Translations under genes and position numbers: made by a program
Assembly (NCBI RefSeq): GCF_007109405.1
Contig: NZ_VJOY01000023.1
Span: 1 to 38,836 of the forward strand
From: Pseudomonas mangiferae
GTDB lineage: Bacteria > Pseudomonadota > Gammaproteobacteria > Pseudomonadales > Pseudomonadaceae
DNA: 38,836 bases
Direction: 5' to 3'
In this document: positions 1 through 8,466 of the stretch, piece after piece
Layout of the letters: each line of letters begins with the position of its first letter
Position numbering within the stretch: the stretch's first letter is position 1
The notes under the pieces: generated by a model
Database searches by the model: none
The model's input: only the letters and a program-made list of their open reading frames with translations
Told to the model about the DNA's origin: nothing

Positions 1-232
1 GGGTGGGAGTCGGCGTCGGGGTGGGAGTCGGGGTTGGAGTCGGTGAAACACCACATGCCTGGTTGGTGATATTCACCCCAACCAAATCAATACCACCATT
101 GGCATCGATAGCGGCCGTCGTGAAGGAACCGCAGCTCTGGCCACTAAACTTCAAGTCACCGGCCTGAGAGGCCCCATGGACAAACAACAAGGAGGCTGCG
201 ACCAAGCCAAATGCAGAACGCTGCGTATTCAT
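1..232 (-). CDS. Exported protein with Pro-Thr repeat, C-terminal part outside the window
   Basis: The reading frame starts at the ATG at 232, with a GAGGG ribosome binding site a few bases upstream, and runs off the left edge. The first 25 or so residues (MNTQRSAFGLVAAS then a hydrophobic stretch ending GASQA) form a Sec signal peptide. A short mature segment with two cysteines follows (GQSCGSF, TNQACGV). After that comes a run of at least eight Pro-Thr dipeptides encoded by alternating CCNACN codons, continuing to the window edge. Pro-Thr runs are common as extended linkers in surface proteins and secreted enzymes, so a domain probably lies beyond the edge. I do not recognise the family. 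Base composition is less GC-rich than most of the window and resembles the next gene. Confidence 0.7.
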   Translation of the reverse strand, partial: MNTQRSAFGLVAASLLFVHGASQAGDLKFSGQSCGSFTTAAIDANGGIDLVGVNITNQACGVSPTPTPTPTPTPTPT

Positions 233-298
233 ACCTAAACCCTCAAATGTCAGTCAAAGCCATCCACTCAACCAATGCAGAAGGCTCACACGCTTTGA

Positions 299-327
299 AG
301 GATAGGCCACTAGGGAGATCAAAACAA
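299..327 (-). promoter_or_regulatory. Sigma70-type promoter of the Pro-Thr repeat gene
   Basis: Read on the minus strand there is TTGTTT (322-327), a 17-nt spacer and TATCCT (299-304). This places the transcript start about 60 nt before the ATG at 232. The -35 box lies inside a perfect inverted repeat described separately. Confidence 0.45.
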
Positions 328-337
328 CGTTTTGATC
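317..337. promoter_or_regulatory. Operator-like palindrome over the -35 box
   Basis: GATCAAAAC, a 3-nt centre, then GTTTTGATC form a perfect 9-bp inverted repeat that covers the predicted -35 box of the gene starting at 232. A palindrome at this position is typical of a repressor site. No regulator is encoded beside it, so the partner is unknown. Confidence 0.35.
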
Positions 338-368
338 CTTTGGTTCAAGGAAATTTGACAGATGACAC

Positions 369-398
369 AAAAAAAGCCCGCTTTCGCGGGCTTTTTTT
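369..398. terminator. Bidirectional rho-independent terminator
   Basis: GCCCGC (376-381), loop TTTC, GCGGGC (386-391), with seven T on the right and an A run on the left, so it can work in both directions. On the minus strand it ends the transcript of the gene whose stop is at 423. Confidence 0.9.
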
Positions 399-422
399 GT
401 CTTAGCTACTAAACCAGGTCTA

Positions 423-1814
423 TTACAGTTCCTGATAGTCGCGGCTAGTGACTGCTTTATGCAGGTAGCTAGCGCTGTAGTTAGACAGCAGACCGCCAAC
501 ATCACCGTTCTGAATGTTGATGGCGGAGAAGCCAATTGCCGGCAGACCGTTGATAACGGTGGTATCACCACCAATCGGGGTCAGAATGTTACCAGCATTG
601 GTGAAAGCAACTTGCATCCAACCAGTTTGGAAGCTGTTGATCGCCAAGGTAGCGCGAACGTGCTGACCACCCAACAGGTTGCTGTCACCTACGCCCAGAA
701 TGTTGGTTTCATGGCAAAGAGCCAGACCCGGAACCGGGGGACGCGGAGAGAACTGATTCTCATCAATGATTGCAGTCTGCTCTTCACGATCCCAGTAGCT
801 GATGCCAATGGCTTCACAAGCGGTGCTGGTAGCCGGATCCCAAGGAGCAGTGAACGGAGCATTGGCAGTGGTGGTGCCAGTGTTAACGTAAGCACGCTTG
901 GTGGGGAAGGTAACTACGAAGTCAGTCTGAGCGTTCAGACCAGCACCAACCGCGTAATCGTTAACCAGATTGGTCTTCATCAGAACCGCACTGACAGCAT
1001 CGATACCAGTGTTGAAGTTCGAGGTAGTGCCATTCTTGAAGTAGGCAACCGGGTCGCCAGCGTTCAGCGACGGAGCCTCATCACCCGGGTTGGCGTGCTG
1101 CTGGATGCCAGACCAGTTGTCCAGCGCAACAGCGTCAGCAGCGATCTCGCTACCGGCATCAACGTTCACCAGAGTAACGGAACCGTACAGACCACCGGTC
1201 GGCGGCAGCATGCCAAGTGCAGCGTTGTTACGCCAGAAACCAGTGGAATTCCAAGCAGAGCTCAGAACACCACAGCCGCCCGGCACGCCATTGGTGTGCA
1301 GAATCGCGTTACGAGCAGCAATTACGTTCGCATTGTCGCTAGCACGATCAATGATACCCATCTCGATCACTTCGATGTGACCAACACGGGTACGGTCAGC
1401 GGTTTTCACGGAGTCAGCAGTGACGCCAGTACGACCGTCGAACAGCACAGTGCTGAAACTTACGCCATCAGCAGGAATAGCGCCAACGGTGCAAGAAGTA
1501 TCCTGAGTGGTCAACTTGGCGCCGTCAGTGGTCTGAGTAACCACACCGGTCCAAACGTCGAAAGGCGACAGGTACAGGTTGAAGTCGAGAACCTCTTGGG
1601 AGTTCATGCCTTCCAGGAAGCGAACCTTGACAGCCTTGTATTCAGCAGTTGTGTTGGTCACATGAATGGTAGAGAAGTTACCGGCTTCAGTGGTGTACAC
1701 CGGATACAGCAGAACCTGACCCAGGCCTTCCGGGTTGTGGTTCACCGCGTGAGCGGAGGCTGCAGCACCCAGGCTAGCAGCAAGTGCAATTGCCTTCGGC
1801 AAAGACTTTTTCAT
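423..1814 (-). CDS. Exported protein of unknown function, 463 aa
   Basis: The start at 1814 (MKKSLPKAIALAASLG) is chosen because it opens a clean signal peptide with a likely cleavage site AHA-VNHN and has AAGGAA upstream; the longer open frame adds 35 implausible residues. The mature part is rich in Thr, Asn, Gly and Val and begins with a conserved-looking block (GQVLLYPVYTTEAGNFSTIH) that suggests beta structure. No membrane segment, lipobox or catalytic motif is seen. I recall similar proteins annotated only as hypothetical or cell-surface proteins in Pseudomonas and marine gammaproteobacteria, but I cannot name a family. It has its own promoter and a strong terminator. Codon use is noticeably less GC-biased than in the metabolic genes, which may mean high expression or a different origin. 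Confidence 0.75.
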   Translation of the reverse strand: MKKSLPKAIALAASLGAAASAHAVNHNPEGLGQVLLYPVYTTEAGNFSTIHVTNTTAEYKAVKVRFLEGMNSQEVLDFNLYLSPFDVWTGVVTQTTDGAKLTTQDTSCTVGAIPADGVSFSTVLFDGRTGVTADSVKTADRTRVGHIEVIEMGIIDRASDNANVIAARNAILHTNGVPGGCGVLSSAWNSTGFWRNNAALGMLPPTGGLYGSVTLVNVDAGSEIAADAVALDNWSGIQQHANPGDEAPSLNAGDPVAYFKNGTTSNFNTGIDAVSAVLMKTNLVNDYAVGAGLNAQTDFVVTFPTKRAYVNTGTTTANAPFTAPWDPATSTACEAIGISYWDREEQTAIIDENQFSPRPPVPGLALCHETNILGVGDSNLLGGQHVRATLAINSFQTGWMQVAFTNAGNILTPIGGDTTVINGLPAIGFSAINIQNGDVGGLLSNYSASYLHKAVTSRDYQEL

Positions 1815-1934
1815 TTGCAGAGATTCCTTTTCAGCTTGTATGTAACGTGTTGAACAGCTTATCGCAGGTTTGCTCACAAAGCGCAGAGCCATGCTATCCA
1901 GCACTCCACACCATTGCAAGCCTATGCCAGGAAT

Positions 1935-1964
1935 AATTTACGAGAAATTGCGCGGTTACGTCAA
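1935..1964 (-). promoter_or_regulatory. Sigma70 promoter of the 463-aa exported protein
   Basis: On the minus strand TTGACG (1959-1964), an 18-nt spacer and TAAATT (1935-1940). The predicted start is near 1928, giving a leader of about 115 nt before the ATG at 1814. Confidence 0.55.
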
Positions 1965-2066
1965 TTTCCGCGAAATGGTGCGAGCCTTTGGACACGCACT
2001 GTAGTGCTCTGTTCCCTCACCCTCCCGGTGACGGGCAAGCCGCGCAGCAGGGCCTCCAAATAAATC

Positions 2067-2110
2067 GGGGGCTTAGCCAGCTGGACCTGCATCCAACAGA
2101 CTAAGCCCCC
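2067..2110. repeat. 10-bp inverted repeat with 24-nt spacer in the gap 1965-2245
   Basis: GGGGGCTTAG (2067-2076) and CTAAGCCCCC (2101-2110) are perfectly complementary. There is no T run after either arm, so a simple intrinsic terminator is not clear. It lies downstream of the glycosyltransferase stop (2246) and upstream of the next promoter, so it may end or stabilise that transcript. Nothing else was recognised in 1965-2245. Confidence 0.5.
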
Positions 2111-2245
2111 AACCAACACGCGACATAGAAGCTATCTGCTGCTACTGCTATGGAGCATTGTCAGTATATGTATAACGCGGAAATAAGTACAAGCGGGTGT
2201 TTCGGTTTTTTTGTGGAACGCGGGAACCGGCGGTTCGGCCGGCAA

Positions 2246-4471
2246 TCAGTGCAGCGGCTGACGCGACAACAGCCGTTTGAGCCGACGCTGCACTGGATAG
2301 GGAATGCGCGCCAGTATTGCTCCCAGCACGGGCCATTCGCGAATACGCATGGCAATCGCGAGAAGCCAGGGCCGGCGCCCCTCAGGCCCGCGGCTGTAGT
2401 AGGAACAATGAAACCGGCAAAGTCTTTCCTGGCCGAGCACTGACTGTACTCGCTCGCCCCTGCACGCTTTCGATAGATAGGCCTCCCGGTAGAACGCCGC
2501 CGCAGGCTTCTGAGACCACACCGCTCCATCGCGCGAAGCCATCGCGAGCCTCTCGCGTGCAGCCATCAAGACCTCCAGCCAACGTTCCACCGAAACCGGG
2601 TGGGCTTCCAGCCACGTCCACGGACGTGCACCCAATCGATCATGGAAGGCCCCCAGGTCGGTGGCGGCAACCGGCAACCCTGCCTCCAGCGCGGCGCTCA
2701 GGGTATAACTCCAGGTTTCCGGCCAGTGAACGGGGAACCAGGCGAGATGGGGACGGGCATTAGCGAGGAGCCCAGCCAGGTCTTTATCCTGATAGCGCCC
2801 CAACTGCTTGACCTCTCGCCCCAAGGGAATGTGGGCCGAGCCAAGGAGCACGAATTCGAGGGGCCGCCCGCGCCGCCGAGCCAGACGGGCGGCGTCGCGC
2901 AGCGTCTCGGCGCCCTTCTCACGCCCCAGCGCACCCAGGCAAAGCACCCGCATGGGTTCGCCTTCCTTTAATAGAGGAGGATGGGGAACAAGATAGGGAC
3001 CGAAAGCCTCGCGGTCGGGATGGGCGTGCGCCTCAGCAGTGAGCCATGGCAATGCCTGGTTCAGGACACGGCCCGCCTCCGGGCACGGCACGATGCAGCG
3101 CTCGGCGCTACGTGCCAATGCCTGCAAGCTGAACGCCAGCACCGGATCGGACTGGTCGTCGGCCTGGCGGGCATCCCGCGTGGCGTCGAAGCGGCCCGCG
3201 CGCGTGGTCAGGGTCGGATTGCCACCGACGATGGCATAGTCGTGCAAGGTCAGATCGTGGGGCAGGCCCAGTTGATTCAGCAGCGGCCAGGTCGTCTCCG
3301 GAAAGCCTGCCCCATGATGGACGTGGATGCGATCGGTACCGGCGGCATGCACGACCGCCAGCAACGGCTCGCCATCGACTGGCAGATCGAAGCATAGCCG
3401 CTCCGGCTGTGCGCTACCGATGGACAGTTCGACCGATCCGCCCTTTTCGCCAGGCCGAAGCACCAGCACCCAGGCAAAGCCCCGCAGGTAATACCGTAGC
3501 TCCTGGACATGACGCTCAACGCCCCCCCCCATGCGATGGGTGACCATCAGGATCACCGGCCGCGACGAACCGCGCATCGCCTCCAGCGCCAGGGCCACCC
3601 GCGCCGGCCCCGCCGGATCCTGCCGCAGCCAGCGCAGCAGGCCGCCCGGATAATCCGGATAACGCCGATGGATCAACGCTTCCGCCCGCAACCGCCGCGT
3701 ATCCCCCTCGGTAGCACCGAAGCTCACCTGCCCCTCGTGGTAGACATAGGTGTCGCACGCCAGTAGGTGAAGGAAACCGGCCTGGTACGCCCGCCGGCAG
3801 AAATCGGTCTCCTCGCCGTAGCCGCGCCCGAAGGCCGCCACGTCGAACCGCCCCACCGCGGCCAGGCATTCCCTCCTTATATAGAGGCAGAAGCCAACCC
3901 CGGTGGGCAGCTCGACCACATGCCCCGGGTTGGCACGCTCGGCCGCCGCATCCAGATGGCCCACGTCCAATGAGGAATCCACCTCGCAGCCTTCGGCGAA
4001 CGGGACGCTGCAAATGCTGGCGTTGTTGGAAAACGGCGTTACGGTGCCGACCCGCGGCCGGGACTGCGATGCGCCATGCAGTTTGTCCAGCCAGCCCGCA
4101 GCCACGCGGGTATCCGCGTTCAACAGGACCACATCCGCGCCTGACCAGCCCGGTTCGTGTTCCACATAGTCCAGCGCGCGATTGACCGCGGACGGGAAGC
4201 CCAGGTTGGTCTGGTGCTCGACCAGGGCGAAACGGCCGGCCGTCGCCTGCTCCCGGATCGCCCGAGCCAGGTCTGGATCGGGGCTGGCGTCGTTGACCAC
4301 CAGTACCCTGCGCCGAACCCGCTTCGGCTCATCGGCGAACACGCTGTCCAGACAGGCCAGGGTCTGCTCGAGCCCCGAATAGACCGGCACGACCACCACG
4401 ACGACAGGCAGGTTCGAGAACGAGGAATTCGAGGATACCGGCACGCCCCCTCCAGATTCAGACACGGACAT
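2246..4471 (-). CDS. Fused GT2-GT4 type glycosyltransferase, 741 aa
   Basis: The N-terminal half (about residues 20-290) is a GT-A family 2 domain. It starts with VVVVVPVYSGLEQTLACLDS, carries the nucleotide-sugar acidic motif LLNADT, and has the later ED-type segment GYGEETDFCRRAYQAGF. After a linker, residues 310-700 resemble a GT-B (GT4-like) enzyme: MVTHRMGGGVERHVQEL, then GALGREKGAETLRDAA, then WPETWSYTLSAALEAGLPVA. The start at 4471 lies 14 nt inside the upstream membrane-protein gene, so the two are probably translationally coupled. No signal peptide or membrane segment is seen, so it should act at the cytoplasmic face on surface polysaccharide such as O-antigen. Donor and acceptor sugars cannot be told. 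Confidence 0.82.
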   Translation of the reverse strand: MSVSESGGGVPVSSNSSFSNLPVVVVVVPVYSGLEQTLACLDSVFADEPKRVRRRVLVVNDASPDPDLARAIREQATAGRFALVEHQTNLGFPSAVNRALDYVEHEPGWSGADVVLLNADTRVAAGWLDKLHGASQSRPRVGTVTPFSNNASICSVPFAEGCEVDSSLDVGHLDAAAERANPGHVVELPTGVGFCLYIRRECLAAVGRFDVAAFGRGYGEETDFCRRAYQAGFLHLLACDTYVYHEGQVSFGATEGDTRRLRAEALIHRRYPDYPGGLLRWLRQDPAGPARVALALEAMRGSSRPVILMVTHRMGGGVERHVQELRYYLRGFAWVLVLRPGEKGGSVELSIGSAQPERLCFDLPVDGEPLLAVVHAAGTDRIHVHHGAGFPETTWPLLNQLGLPHDLTLHDYAIVGGNPTLTTRAGRFDATRDARQADDQSDPVLAFSLQALARSAERCIVPCPEAGRVLNQALPWLTAEAHAHPDREAFGPYLVPHPPLLKEGEPMRVLCLGALGREKGAETLRDAARLARRRGRPLEFVLLGSAHIPLGREVKQLGRYQDKDLAGLLANARPHLAWFPVHWPETWSYTLSAALEAGLPVAATDLGAFHDRLGARPWTWLEAHPVSVERWLEVLMAARERLAMASRDGAVWSQKPAAAFYREAYLSKACRGERVQSVLGQERLCRFHCSYYSRGPEGRRPWLLAIAMRIREWPVLGAILARIPYPVQRRLKRLLSRQPLH

Positions 4472-5918
4472 CGGCACCTGCCGGGTCCTGCTTTCCACGA
4501 CCCGCCCAGGCTGCGACGGCAGCCACCCCCGCGGCAAGCTGCAGGAACAGACCGACGCCATACAGCGAGGTGTGCTTTTGCACCTCTATATAGCCATCGC
4601 CGAAGACCGAAGAGGCCAGGGCATAGCCGGCATAGAGGCCGCCCAGGCTGGCGAGGGCCAGCGCGCCGCGCGACACTACCGTCAAGCGGTGGCGCCGCAC
4701 CACCAGCCAAAGCCCCGCCATGCCTCCCACCGCCAGGCTCACCGGGAACACCGCGAGATACAGCAGTTCGGGTAGGCGCACCAGGGAGGACGACAGCGCC
4801 GTGCGGCGGGCCAGGCGCTGCGGATCATCGACGAACCCCTGCAACCCTTGGCGATTACCCAGGTAGGTCGGATAGAGCGGCCGTGCTTGACGCAGCCCTT
4901 CCACCAGCGGGCGGAAGAAGGTAGCCGGCTGTTGCAGGAACAACCGAAGCAAATCGCCGTAGCCGACCGCATTCAGACCCTCGCACGGGCGGTAACGAGG
5001 GCCATCCGGGGCGTACCAGGTTTTCCCTATCAGCTCGCGGCAGTGCTGCGACAGCCCGAGGGTCGCGAGCGCGGCTGTTCTGTCCGGGGCAGCGGGCAAT
5101 ACCGCGCCGAACACAGTATCGATACGATTGGTCTGGCGGAACGTGTCGAGTTGATTGTTCAACGCACTGTTGATGGATAAATAGGCAACAGGGGCGAGCA
5201 CGCCTGCCAGGACCGCAATCCACGCGGCTCGTCCATGCCCCCCCTTTACAAGCCAGGCGGCATACAGGACCGCGACCAGTGCGGTCAGGAAGGCGTACTG
5301 CAGTTTGCTCATGCCCAACCAGGCCAGGGACAGCACCAAGATCGTCGATGTCAGGCGATCGCGTGCGGGTGCTCGCTCGATTCGGCTAGCAATGGCCAAA
5401 GCCAGCACCGAGCCCGCACCGACCACCGAGAAATCCGTATAGAGCGTGTTCACATAGCCCAGGTAGATGGGGTCGCCGAAGACCAGCAGAAAAGCAAAGG
5501 CGCTGGCGAACTTGAGTGCAGGGCTCATTCGTGTCAGCAGCAACGCGACTGGCAGGATCACCAGCAGCAGCTTGGGCCAAGCGATCCACGCCCAGTCGAC
5601 CCGATCGCCTACCGAATGGAAGGTCGCTGCAAGGTGAGCGAACAGGTTGTCGCTGGAAAACAGGCACACCTGAGGCAGAGTCTCGCCGTCGTACAGTAGG
5701 GACGCCGCAGTGGTTTCGTAGCTGCCCTCATACTTATGCACACCCGGCACCGACTGCCAGAGCCCCATGCAGGCGGACTGGCGGACGAAGTCATAGCTGT
5801 TGGCGTAGCCGAACACCGGCCGGGCGAGCACCACGACGGCCATCTTCAGCACGGCGAGCCCGAACAGCAGCCAGGCGGCTGCGTCGAGCAGGCGATGTGA
5901 GCGCGTCGTGTCGTGCAT
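4458..5918 (-). CDS. Polytopic membrane protein, possible GT-C glycosyltransferase, 486 aa
   Basis: The start at 5918 (MHDTTRSHRLLDAAAW) has AGAAGGG about 5 nt upstream; the longer open frame has no coding character. There are about ten hydrophobic segments, the first at residues 12-32 and the last pair near the C-terminus. A large polar loop follows about residue 300 and contains CREL and WYAPDGPRYRPCEGLN. Acidic residues sit just after the first membrane segment (ANSYDFVRQ) and in the first cytoplasm-distal region (NTLYTDFS), as in GT-C enzymes that use lipid-linked sugars, but no family signature is certain. It overlaps the glycosyltransferase gene by 14 nt, which supports a joint role in modifying a surface glycan. 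It could instead be a flippase or polymerase-like protein. Confidence 0.65.
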   Translation of the reverse strand: MHDTTRSHRLLDAAAWLLFGLAVLKMAVVVLARPVFGYANSYDFVRQSACMGLWQSVPGVHKYEGSYETTAASLLYDGETLPQVCLFSSDNLFAHLAATFHSVGDRVDWAWIAWPKLLLVILPVALLLTRMSPALKFASAFAFLLVFGDPIYLGYVNTLYTDFSVVGAGSVLALAIASRIERAPARDRLTSTILVLSLAWLGMSKLQYAFLTALVAVLYAAWLVKGGHGRAAWIAVLAGVLAPVAYLSINSALNNQLDTFRQTNRIDTVFGAVLPAAPDRTAALATLGLSQHCRELIGKTWYAPDGPRYRPCEGLNAVGYGDLLRLFLQQPATFFRPLVEGLRQARPLYPTYLGNRQGLQGFVDDPQRLARRTALSSSLVRLPELLYLAVFPVSLAVGGMAGLWLVVRRHRLTVVSRGALALASLGGLYAGYALASSVFGDGYIEVQKHTSLYGVGLFLQLAAGVAAVAAWAGRGKQDPAGADVRV

Positions 5919-6505
5919 GAGCCCTTCTCTCTCCCGTCCGGCGGTTCGGCCAAGCCGAACGGAATGAGCGGCTGGAGCGGGCCACCCCCGTGGACCGCCG
6001 CGCATTCTACTGCCAGACGGGTCCTGCCGACAGTCGACGGCATTCCGCCATGCGTTCAGAGCCTCCGGCCTGGCTCGGGACAGCTCACCGCCACGACCGC
6101 CAGGTACGGTGGCGCCGAGTGCGGCCAACGAGGGCTGAATGCAGCGCCAGCATGATGTCGAGACCCCAGCAGTGCCAGATAACGGAAAGGCTCCCGATGA
6201 ACGCTCATCGGATGGGCTCCTCCAGCGCCTGCACCCTGCTCGGCCGGTACCTGTCCATGAGGCACGCGTTCGCGAGAGACCAGGCTGCGCTTCGAGCCCA
6301 CCGTTCCCACCCGAACTCATCCACCTCGTCCTTTTTGCCCCTGGAACGCAGGTTGCGCGGCGGAAAGGCTGGGCAGCCTTGCCGCCACCCGGTACAGTTC
6401 GACCCCAAGCCGTGGCAGAACGCCAGCAACTGCCAGGCCCGCGATCCCCCATCCCACCGGCATCCGTCTATGCAAGGCGCACTTCCTGCCCGGCTCCCCC
6501 ACATC
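5919..6505. other. Divergent intergenic region without a supported gene
   Basis: This stretch lies between the minus-strand glycan pair and the plus-strand diguanylate cyclase. Open frames cross it on both strands, but their products are rich in Arg, Pro, Ser and Cys and show no domain or fitting ribosome binding site. It must hold the promoters of both flanking units. I could not pick clear -35/-10 pairs. Confidence 0.5.
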
Positions 6506-8362
6506 ATGGGCGCCGGCATCCGGGGCTTTCTTTGCCTCGCCCTCCTCCTGCTCGGCCTGTCGACGATGGCCGGGGCGGGAGCCGCGCCCCTGCCGCTGGA
6601 CGAACGCGCCGAGCCCCTCGACCCCCGCCCCCACATCGAGGTCCTGCGGGACCCGGAGCGCCGGCTGAGCCTGGATGACTTGCTCACCGACCCGCCACCC
6701 TTCGCCTCCGCCGCGCCCCGCCCGGACCTGAATTTCGGCTACAGTCACGACGCTTTCTGGCTGCGCCTGGAGGTGCGCTCCACCGCGAAACGGGACGGCG
6801 AGTGGCGCCTGGAATTCACCTACCCTTCCCTGGACCGGGTGGACCTGTACATGCCCGGCGTCGAGGGCCTCGTTCACCAGCAGAGCGGCGACACCTTGCC
6901 CTACCGGAGTCGCAGCATCGGCCACCGCGAGGCGGTCTTCGCCGTGCCGCTGAAGGCAGGCGAGCAGCGCACCCTGTACGTCCGGGTGGTCTCCGAGGGC
7001 AGCCTGACCCTGGATGCCCGGCTCTGGCGGGCCGATGCCTTCCAGCGCCACAGCGAGGCGGGCTACGCCACCCTCGCCTGCTACTTCGGCATGCTCCTGG
7101 CCCTGGCCGCCTACAACCTGCTGCTGTTTCTGTCCCTGCGAGAACCCACTTTCATCCTTTATGTGGGCTTCGTCTGCGCGTTCGGTATCGGCACGCTGTC
7201 GCTTAACGGGCTCGGTGGCCAGTACCTGTGGCCGGATGCGGTGGGCTGGAGCAACCGCGCCCTGCCCTTCGGGCTGACCCTGGCGAGTGCTGTCTCGGTG
7301 CTGTTCGCCCGCGCCTTCCTTGGGACCGCGCGCCATGCGCCGCGCTGGCACCTAGTGCTGACCATAGCCGCGGCGCTGGAGCTGGCGATCACCGTGGCCA
7401 CCCTGCTGCTGCCAGTACAACTGGCGCTGAAATGCATGTCCATCACCGGCCTGACCAGCACCCTGCTGCTACTCGGCTGCGGGGTGGGCTGCGTGATCAG
7501 CCGTGTGCCCGGCGCACGGATCTTCGTGCTGGCCTGGGGCATGCTGCTGCTCGGCGCGGTGCTGCTGGCGCTGCGCAACTTCGACCTGCTGCCCACCACC
7601 TTCCTGACCACCAACGCCATGCAGATCGGCTCGGCGCTGGAGATGCTGCTGCTGTCCTTCGGGCTGGCGGCACGCTTCAACGAGCTCAAGCGGCAGAAGG
7701 AGCAGGCCCAGGTGCAGGCACTGGCGGCCCAGCAGCAGGTGGTCTGGGCCCTTCGCGAGCAGGAGCGCATCCTCGAGCGGCGAGTGACCGAGCGGACCGA
7801 GGCCCTGGCCGATGCCAACGAGCGCCTGCGCGCCCTGGCCCTCAAGGACCCGCTCACCGGGCTGGCCAACCGCGCCGCCCTCAAGCAGCAGCTGGACCTG
7901 GCCCTGCGCCGCGCCCAGCGCCGCCAGGAACCCTTGGCATTGATGCTGATCGACCTGGACGGCTTCAAGCCCATCAACGACCGCTACGGCCACGAAGTGG
8001 GCGACACCATCCTGCGGGAAGTGGCCGAGCGCCTGCGCTTCTGCGCCCGTGAGACGGACCTGCCGGCGCGCCTGGGTGGCGACGAGTTCGTGCTGGTCTG
8101 CGAATCGGTGAAAAACCGCCAGGATGCCCGCATCCTGGCCCAGCGGGTGCTGGAAACCCTGAACCGGCCCAGCGAGGCGGTACCGGGCCAGCTCTGTGTC
8201 GGCGCCAGCATCGGCGTGAGCATCGCCCAGGGCGACGACATCGGCGGCGGCGCGCTGACCCGCGCCGCCGACCTCGCCATGTACCGGGCCAAGGCCAGCG
8301 GCAGCAACCGGATCTGCCTGGCGGACGAGACCGAATCCCCCCTGGACGATCATCCGCGCTGA
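6506..8362 (+). CDS. 7TM sensor diguanylate cyclase, 618 aa
   Basis: It makes cyclic di-GMP from two GTP at the inner membrane. From the chosen start (MGAGIRGFLCLALLLLGLS) there is a signal peptide to about residue 28. A periplasmic 7TMR-DISMED2-like sensing domain follows (about 30-170, with FWLRLEVRST and LYVRVVSEG), then seven membrane segments (about 175-385), a coiled coil (about 390-440) and a C-terminal GGDEF domain. The active motif GGDEF is at 524-528, and an RETD inhibitory site stands exactly five residues before it, so the enzyme should be active and product-inhibited. An alternative ATG at 6470 adds 12 residues; neither start has a good ribosome binding site. The ligand sensed by the periplasmic domain cannot be read. 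Confidence 0.88.
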   Translation: MGAGIRGFLCLALLLLGLSTMAGAGAAPLPLDERAEPLDPRPHIEVLRDPERRLSLDDLLTDPPPFASAAPRPDLNFGYSHDAFWLRLEVRSTAKRDGEWRLEFTYPSLDRVDLYMPGVEGLVHQQSGDTLPYRSRSIGHREAVFAVPLKAGEQRTLYVRVVSEGSLTLDARLWRADAFQRHSEAGYATLACYFGMLLALAAYNLLLFLSLREPTFILYVGFVCAFGIGTLSLNGLGGQYLWPDAVGWSNRALPFGLTLASAVSVLFARAFLGTARHAPRWHLVLTIAAALELAITVATLLLPVQLALKCMSITGLTSTLLLLGCGVGCVISRVPGARIFVLAWGMLLLGAVLLALRNFDLLPTTFLTTNAMQIGSALEMLLLSFGLAARFNELKRQKEQAQVQALAAQQQVVWALREQERILERRVTERTEALADANERLRALALKDPLTGLANRAALKQQLDLALRRAQRRQEPLALMLIDLDGFKPINDRYGHEVGDTILREVAERLRFCARETDLPARLGGDEFVLVCESVKNRQDARILAQRVLETLNRPSEAVPGQLCVGASIGVSIAQGDDIGGGALTRAADLAMYRAKASGSNRICLADETESPLDDHPR

Positions 8363-8466
8363 CCAACCGCGAGGTGACAGGCGGGCGAACATCAAGCGAA
8401 TCGCCACCAGAACGTTCACTCCGATGCTCCCAGAGACCGGGCTTCTTCGAGCGTGTCCGCGTGGTG

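Noticed and set aside
459-1853. 464-codon open frame on the plus strand
   Set aside because: It runs antisense to the exported protein gene, whose signal peptide, ribosome binding site, promoter and terminator all fit the minus strand.
5990-6469. 160-residue N-terminal extension of the diguanylate cyclase frame
   Set aside because: The added sequence is Arg/Pro/Ser/Cys-rich without a domain, and it would bury the signal peptide that begins at 6506.
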